From the NCBI RefSeq assembly GCF_002975275.1, contig NZ_PCOQ01000035.1, positions 1 through 54,119 on the forward strand: a stretch of DNA of 54,119 nt. Reading direction: 5' to 3'. Origin of the DNA: Achromobacter sp. MYb9 (GTDB lineage Bacteria > Pseudomonadota > Gammaproteobacteria > Burkholderiales > Burkholderiaceae_B). The notes under the pieces are model-generated. The model searched no databases and was not told where the DNA came from. It saw only the letters and a list, made by a program, of their open reading frames with translations. This document shows positions 50,020 to 54,119 of the stretch, one piece after another. Within the stretch, counting starts at the first letter, position 1. Every line of letters begins with the position of its first letter. The position numbers were made by a program, and so were the translations under genes.

Positions 50020-50901
50020 CTACACGCGCCCCGCGAAGAAATCCAGGAAGCACGCAATGCGCCGCGACAGCTGCGTATTGCGGTGATACACCGCATGCAT
50101 CGGTTGCAGGTAATCGCTGTACACGCCTTCCATCACCTTCACCAACCGTCCCGCCGCGATGTCTTCACGCACCACGAAGTCCGACAGGCACGCGATGCCC
50201 ACGCCGCGCAGCGCCAGCAGCCGTTGGGTTTCGCCACTGGATGTCGCCAGCGTCGGCGTCGCCAGATAGCTGGACCCGCCAGCATGCTTGAGCGGCCACA
50301 CGTTCAGGCTCTCGGGATGGGTGAAGCCCAACACTTCGTGGTCCGCCAGGTCCTCCACCGTCTCCGGCGCCCCGCGCCGCGCGATGTATTCCGGGCTGGC
50401 CATCATCCAACGCGGCGCGGGCCGCAACGGCCGCGCATGCAGCGTCGAATCCGTCAGCGGACCCATGCGAATGGCGATATCGGTGCGATGTTCCATCAAG
50501 TCCACGATGCGATCGTTGCTGGTCAGCTCCAGCGTGATCTCGGGATACTGCTGCCGGAACTCCCCCACATGCGGCACCACGCAATGCAGCATCACCGGCA
50601 CCGACGCATCCACCCGCAAACGCCCCGCCGGCCGCTGATGCACCATCCGCATGCATTCCTCCGCCTCTTCCAGCGCCGCCACGATCTGACGCGCCTTAGG
50701 CAGGAAATGCGCCCCCTCCTCCGTCAACTCCATCCGCCGAGTCGTGCGGTTCAAGAGGATGACGCCCAGGTCTTCTTCCAACCGCGACAACCCCCGGCTA
50801 ACGCCTGACGCAGTCTGGCCAAGCACCTCCGCCGCAGCGCTCATCGAGCCAGCGTCAACAACGCCAAGAAACACGCGCAACGCTTCAGAGTTAAGGGACA
50901 T
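50020..50901 (-). CDS. LysR-type regulator
   Basis: The 293-residue LysR protein of the CrgA-like subgroup has a helix-turn-helix at about 1-60 (LRVFLGVVDAGSMSAAAEVL followed by GQTASGVSRGLSRLEEDLGV) and an effector domain from about 88 (GRLRVDASVPVMLHCVVPHV). The ATG at 50901 has GGAG 5 nt before it; the frame stays open for 92 more codons that look non-coding. Convergent with the 2-oxoacid dehydrogenase operon and not divergent from a pathway gene, so its targets are open. Its upstream region contains the dispersed CCCCACGAAGATCCAA motif. Confidence 0.87.
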   Translation of the reverse strand: MSLNSEALRVFLGVVDAGSMSAAAEVLGQTASGVSRGLSRLEEDLGVILLNRTTRRMELTEEGAHFLPKARQIVAALEEAEECMRMVHQRPAGRLRVDASVPVMLHCVVPHVGEFRQQYPEITLELTSNDRIVDLMEHRTDIAIRMGPLTDSTLHARPLRPAPRWMMASPEYIARRGAPETVEDLADHEVLGFTHPESLNVWPLKHAGGSSYLATPTLATSSGETQRLLALRGVGIACLSDFVVREDIAAGRLVKVMEGVYSDYLQPMHAVYHRNTQLSRRIACFLDFFAGRV

Positions 50902-51091
50902 GATGGCTCCAGACGGGACTGACGCCATTTTATGGCAGCCCGCCCCCCACCACGCCAGATGCCGCCACAAACCACTACGCCCAAACAACGCGTATGCCGA
51001 ATGCGGCCGCCCGCGCGGCCGAATGAGGCGGGCCCCGCAAACCTCGTCAGTAAACAGCGCTCCAGCAGCGCGCAAACCAAGACGACGCAGG

Positions 51092-51107
51092 CCCCACGAA
51101 GATCCAA
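51092..51107. repeat. Single copy of the dispersed CCCCACGAAGATCCAA motif
   Basis: These 16 nt match the core of the tandem repeat at 44-126, about 51 kb away. It lies between the LysR start (50901) and the ilvD terminator. The surrounding 246 nt (50902-51147) are rich in C and A on the + strand, and include the LysR promoter; no gene was seen there. Confidence 0.85.
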
Positions 51108-51140
51108 ACACACCCACAACACCCGCCCCCGGGTACCCGC

Positions 51141-51170
51141 AAAAAAAAAGCGACGCAATAAGCGCCGCTT
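51141..51170 (-). terminator. Rho-independent terminator of ilvD
   Basis: On the minus strand AAGCGGCGC and GCGTCGCTT form a 9-bp stem with one G-U pair and a TTATT loop (51148-51170), followed by a run of nine Ts (51141-51149). It lies 25 nt after the ilvD stop. Confidence 0.92.
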
Positions 51171-51195
51171 CTTCCACCTAAAAAAAATCAGAAAA

Positions 51196-53064
51196 TCACC
51201 GCTTGCCCTTCTGCTTCAGCTGCGACAAATCCCGAACCGCACCGCGGTCCGCCGACGTCGCCAACGCCGCATAAGCCTGCAACGCCTGCGACACGACTCG
51301 TTCGCGGCCCACCGGCTCCCAGCCGTCCGCCCGCGCATCCATCGCCGCGCGGCGACGCGCCAGTTCTTCGTCCGACACTGCCAGATGCATCTTGCGGTTC
51401 GGGATATCGATCTCGATCACATCGCCTTCTTCCACCAGGCCGATCGTGCCGCCTTCCGCCGCTTCCGGCGACGCGTGCCCGATCACCAGCCCCGACGAAC
51501 CACCCGAAAAACGCCCGTCCGTGAACAGCGCGCACGTCTTGCCCAAGCCCTTGGACTTCAGATACGACGTCGGGTACAGCATCTCTTGCATGCCCGGACC
51601 GCCCTTCGGGCCTTCGTAGCGGATCACCACCACGTCGCCCGCCACGATCTTGTCGCCCAGGATGCCTTCCACCGCATCGTCCTGGCTTTCGAACACGCGT
51701 GCGCGGCCCGTGAAGACCCACTGCGACTCGTCCACGCCCGCCGTCTTCACAATGCAGCCCTTCTCGGCCAGATTGCCGTACAGCACTGCCAAGCCGCCGT
51801 CCTTGGAATACGCGCTTTCCTTGCTGCGGATGCAGCCCGTCTTACGGTCCGTATCCAGCGTCAGGAACGTCGCGTCCTGGCTGAAAGCGACTGTCGTCGG
51901 GATGCCGCCAGGCGCCGCGCGGTAGAACTTTTTCGCTTCTTCGCTTGCGTCGCCAGCCACGTCCCACTGCTTGATGGCGTTGCCCAGCGTGCCGCTGTGC
52001 ACGTTGCCGCAAGACAGATCCAGCAGGTCGGCGCGCGCCAGTTCACCCAGGATGCCCAGGATGCCGCCGGCGCGGTGCACGTCTTCGATGTGGTATTTGT
52101 CGGTGGCAGGCGCCGCCTTGCACAGGCACGGCACCTTGCGCGAAATGCGGTCGATGTCGGCCATCGTGAAGTCCACGCCCGCTTCCTGCGCCGCGGCCAG
52201 CAAGTGCAGCACGGTGTTGGTCGACCCCCCCATCGCCACGTCCAGCGCCATCGCGTTCTGGAACGCGCTCTTGGTGGCGATGTTGCGCGGCAGGACCGAT
52301 TCGTCTTCTTCCACGTAGTAGCGGCGGCACAGGTCCACGACCAGACGGCCGGCCTGCTCGAACAGGCCCTTGCGCCACGCGTGCGTCGCCACGATGGTGC
52401 CGTTGCCCGGCAACGCCAGGCCGATGGCTTCGGTCAGGCAGTTCATCGAGTTGGCGGTGAACATGCCGGAACAGGAGCCGCAGGTGGGGCACGCGCTGCG
52501 TTCCACTTCGGCCACTTCGGCGTCCGAGACCTTCGGGTCGGCGGCCTTGATCATGGCGTCGATCAGGTCGATCTTGGCGATGACCGTGCCGTCGGTGGGC
52601 GACTTGACCTTGCCCGCTTCCATCGGGCCGCCGGACACGAACACAACCGGGATGTTCAGGCGCATCGCGGCCATCAGCATCCCCGGGGTGATCTTGTCGC
52701 AGTTCGAAATGCAGACCATGGCGTCGGCGCAGTGCGCGTTCACCATGTATTCCACCGAGTCGGCGATCAGTTCGCGCGACGGCAGCGAATACAGCATGCC
52801 GCCGTGGCCCATGGCGATGCCGTCATCGACGGCGATCGTGTTGAATTCCTTGGCGACGCCGCCTGCGGCCTCGATCTCTTTGGCCACCAGCGCGCCCAGG
52901 TCGCGCAGGTGCACGTGGCCCGGTACGAACTGCGTGAACGAGTTCACTACCGCGATGATCGGCTTGCCGAAATCGCCGTCCTTCATGCCGGTGGCGCGCC
53001 ACAGGGCGCGGGCGCCGGCCATGTTGCGGCCGTGGGTCGATGTGCGGGAACGGTAGTGCGGCAT
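51196..53064 (-). CDS. ilvD: Dihydroxy-acid dehydratase
   Basis: IlvD dehydrates 2,3-dihydroxy-isovalerate and -methylvalerate in valine, isoleucine and leucine biosynthesis, using an iron-sulfur cluster and Mg2+. The 622-residue length is that of the long IlvD type. Cluster Cys residues are in CISNCDKITPGM and CPTCGSCSGMFTANSMNCL; DDGIAMGHGGMLYSLPSREL and GRFSGGSSGLVIGHASPEAA are diagnostic. The start HYRSRTSTHGRNMAGARALW is typical. It stands alone, downstream of an AraC gene on the same strand (101-nt gap), and ends at a strong terminator. Sugar-acid dehydratases of the same family lack this combination, so the biosynthetic role is likely. Confidence 0.95.
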   Translation of the reverse strand: MPHYRSRTSTHGRNMAGARALWRATGMKDGDFGKPIIAVVNSFTQFVPGHVHLRDLGALVAKEIEAAGGVAKEFNTIAVDDGIAMGHGGMLYSLPSRELIADSVEYMVNAHCADAMVCISNCDKITPGMLMAAMRLNIPVVFVSGGPMEAGKVKSPTDGTVIAKIDLIDAMIKAADPKVSDAEVAEVERSACPTCGSCSGMFTANSMNCLTEAIGLALPGNGTIVATHAWRKGLFEQAGRLVVDLCRRYYVEEDESVLPRNIATKSAFQNAMALDVAMGGSTNTVLHLLAAAQEAGVDFTMADIDRISRKVPCLCKAAPATDKYHIEDVHRAGGILGILGELARADLLDLSCGNVHSGTLGNAIKQWDVAGDASEEAKKFYRAAPGGIPTTVAFSQDATFLTLDTDRKTGCIRSKESAYSKDGGLAVLYGNLAEKGCIVKTAGVDESQWVFTGRARVFESQDDAVEGILGDKIVAGDVVVIRYEGPKGGPGMQEMLYPTSYLKSKGLGKTCALFTDGRFSGGSSGLVIGHASPEAAEGGTIGLVEEGDVIEIDIPNRKMHLAVSDEELARRRAAMDARADGWEPVGRERVVSQALQAYAALATSADRGAVRDLSQLKQKGKR

Positions 53065-53165
53065 GATTTGTCTCGAGTGCTGTTAGCGTGGCGGCAAAAC
53101 GGTAAATAATACGCTGGATCGGGGCGGCGCTGCCCGGTGGCGGCCTCCGATGCGGTTCTTGGCCA

Positions 53166-53990
53166 TCAGGCGGACGCCTCGCCGCGGGCCGCGAACACGC
53201 TGGGCGGTTCGCCCACCGCGCGGCGGAACATCGCCGCAAACGCGCTGGGGCTGTCGTAGCCCAGGTCCAGCGCCACGTCCAGCACCCGCGCGCCGCGCGC
53301 CAGCCGCTCCATGGCCGCCAACAGCCGCGCCTGCTGGCGCCAGCGCCCGAACGTCATGCCGGTGTGGCGCACGAACAAACGATGCACCGTCTTGGGGTCC
53401 ACTCCCAATTCGCGGGCCCATTCCGCCGCCCCCGCCTGCCGCTCGGGATGGCGCACGATGGCGCGGCAGATGCGCGCCAGCCGCGGCTCGGACGGTTGCG
53501 GCAAGTGCAGCGGCAACACGGGTTCCTGGCGCAGTTCGTCCAGCAGCAGCATCATCAGGCGGCCGTCGCGCGTGTCGGGCGCCCAATCCAGCGGCACATC
53601 GGCAGCGGCCACCATCAGTTCGCGCAACAGCGGCGAAATCGACAGCACGCAGCATTGCTCCGGCAGATGCGCCGCGGCGCCGGGTTCGACGAACACGGTG
53701 CGCATGCGCGGTTCCCCGCTCATGCGGATGCCGTGCGGCACCCAGGCGGGCACCCATACCCCGCGCGTCGGTGGCACGATCCAGATGCCGGCATCGGTAT
53801 CCACCACCATCACCCCGGAAATCGCATAGAGCAACTGCCCTCGGCGGTGCCGATGCCGCCGCACACGATGGCCATCTTCGTAATCCACCGCCAGCCCCGC
53901 CACCGGCCGCTGCGACGATTCGTAGGGGAACAAATCCACATCGGCGGGAGAGCGCGTATTTGCGGTCGGCGGGGAAGACGGGATGTCCAT
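53166..53990 (-). CDS. AraC-family regulator with N-terminal cupin
   Basis: The 274-residue regulator has an N-terminal cupin sensor domain (about 25-115) with the His-rich HRVRRHRHRRGQLLYAISGV and IWIVPPTRGVWVPAWVPHGI. The C-terminal AraC double helix-turn-helix (about 165-265) has WARELGVDPKTVHRLFVRHT and LDVALDLGYDSPSAFAAMFR. This layout matches the NimR/YdeO-like group often next to exporters or metabolic genes. It lies upstream of ilvD on the same strand; regulation of ilvD is possible but unproven. More likely the target is beyond the window. Confidence 0.87.
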   Translation of the reverse strand: MDIPSSPPTANTRSPADVDLFPYESSQRPVAGLAVDYEDGHRVRRHRHRRGQLLYAISGVMVVDTDAGIWIVPPTRGVWVPAWVPHGIRMSGEPRMRTVFVEPGAAAHLPEQCCVLSISPLLRELMVAAADVPLDWAPDTRDGRLMMLLLDELRQEPVLPLHLPQPSEPRLARICRAIVRHPERQAGAAEWARELGVDPKTVHRLFVRHTGMTFGRWRQQARLLAAMERLARGARVLDVALDLGYDSPSAFAAMFRRAVGEPPSVFAARGEASA

Positions 53991-54000
53991 TTTGCGATGG

Positions 54001-54119
54001 TTACTGCCTGGATAGCGTTAGACGGTCTTTCCCAGTGTACCTACCATCCCCGAATCCCTGCTGAATCTCTTTGACGCCCACCGCCACCAGCTGCTCGAAC
54101 ATGCGCAGCTTGCGGGCTC
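54001..54119 (-). pseudogene. Fragment resembling the N-terminal part of 2-isopropylmalate synthase (leuA), truncated
   Basis: Reading the minus strand from the window edge, the frame ARKLRMFEQLVAVGVKEI resembles the helix-strand of LeuA that precedes EVGFPSASQTD. Here the sequence then leaves the family (QQGFGDGRYTGKDRLTLSRQ) and stops with TAA at 54003-54001. The rest of LeuA is absent from the following sequence, where the AraC gene starts. This reads as the broken end of a leuA copy whose beginning lies outside the window. The match is short, so a chance similarity or a different TIM-barrel enzyme cannot be excluded. Confidence 0.5.

Noticed and set aside
50902..51177. N-terminal extension of the LysR protein by 92 residues
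   Set aside because: The extension runs through the dispersed repeat and the ilvD terminator; the ATG at 50901 has a good ribosome binding site and begins the normal helix-turn-helix.

Overview
The window is a high-GC, gene-dense piece of a beta-proteobacterial chromosome. An Alcaligenaceae genome of the Achromobacter/Bordetella type is the best guess. This is inferred from several TctC/Bug periplasmic binding proteins, a MexEF-type efflux operon beside a LysR gene, an AapJQMP amino-acid importer, the abundance of LysR/IclR/GntR regulators of catabolic genes, and GTG/TTG starts in GC-rich sequence. No rRNA, tRNA, transposase, phage gene or CRISPR array was seen.

Layout. 1-3.1 kb: a short tandem repeat, then an IclR regulator, a PhyH-type dioxygenase and an AI-2E-family membrane protein, all on the minus strand. 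3.3-10.7 kb: a LysR regulator divergent from a three-gene RND efflux operon (adaptor, MexF-like pump, outer-membrane lipoprotein channel). 10.8-22.5 kb: a LysR regulator (translationally coupled to a small membrane protein) divergent from a ten-gene gentisate operon. That operon encodes gentisate dioxygenase, fumarylpyruvate hydrolase, maleylpyruvate isomerase, a 3-hydroxybenzoate 6-hydroxylase-like enzyme, a PhzS-like monooxygenase, a further FAD oxidoreductase, a PchB-like chorismate-mutase-fold protein, two Bug proteins and an orphan LivJ-like protein. 22.6-26 kb: a third Bug protein and a lower-GC islet with a SUKH-like protein and two lipoproteins. 26-30.3 kb: the aapJQMP operon. 30.6-36 kb: ftsEX, cheD with a repeat tail, thpR, a deoxyribonucleotidase and a SAF-domain oxidoreductase.

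36-50 kb holds what I consider the most interesting locus. A FadR-type GntR regulator and an SDR lie divergent from an AroE-like dehydrogenase with an altered substrate motif, a complete livJHMGF importer, a second SDR, and a 2-oxoacid dehydrogenase complex made of a fused E1 alpha-beta, E2 and E3, with a VOC-fold gene inserted between E1 and E2. It reads as a self-contained uptake-oxidation-acyl-CoA pathway for an unidentified hydroxy or cyclic carboxylic acid. Its two ABC ATPases carry complementary defects that would put all the degeneracy in one ATP site. 50-54.1 kb: a LysR regulator, ilvD, an AraC regulator and what looks like a truncated leuA fragment at the edge.

Several palindromes look like operators or terminators, and one 16-17 nt intergenic motif occurs both as a tandem array at the left end and as a single copy near 51.1 kb. 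Functions are assigned by reading the protein sequences against remembered families. No database search was possible.
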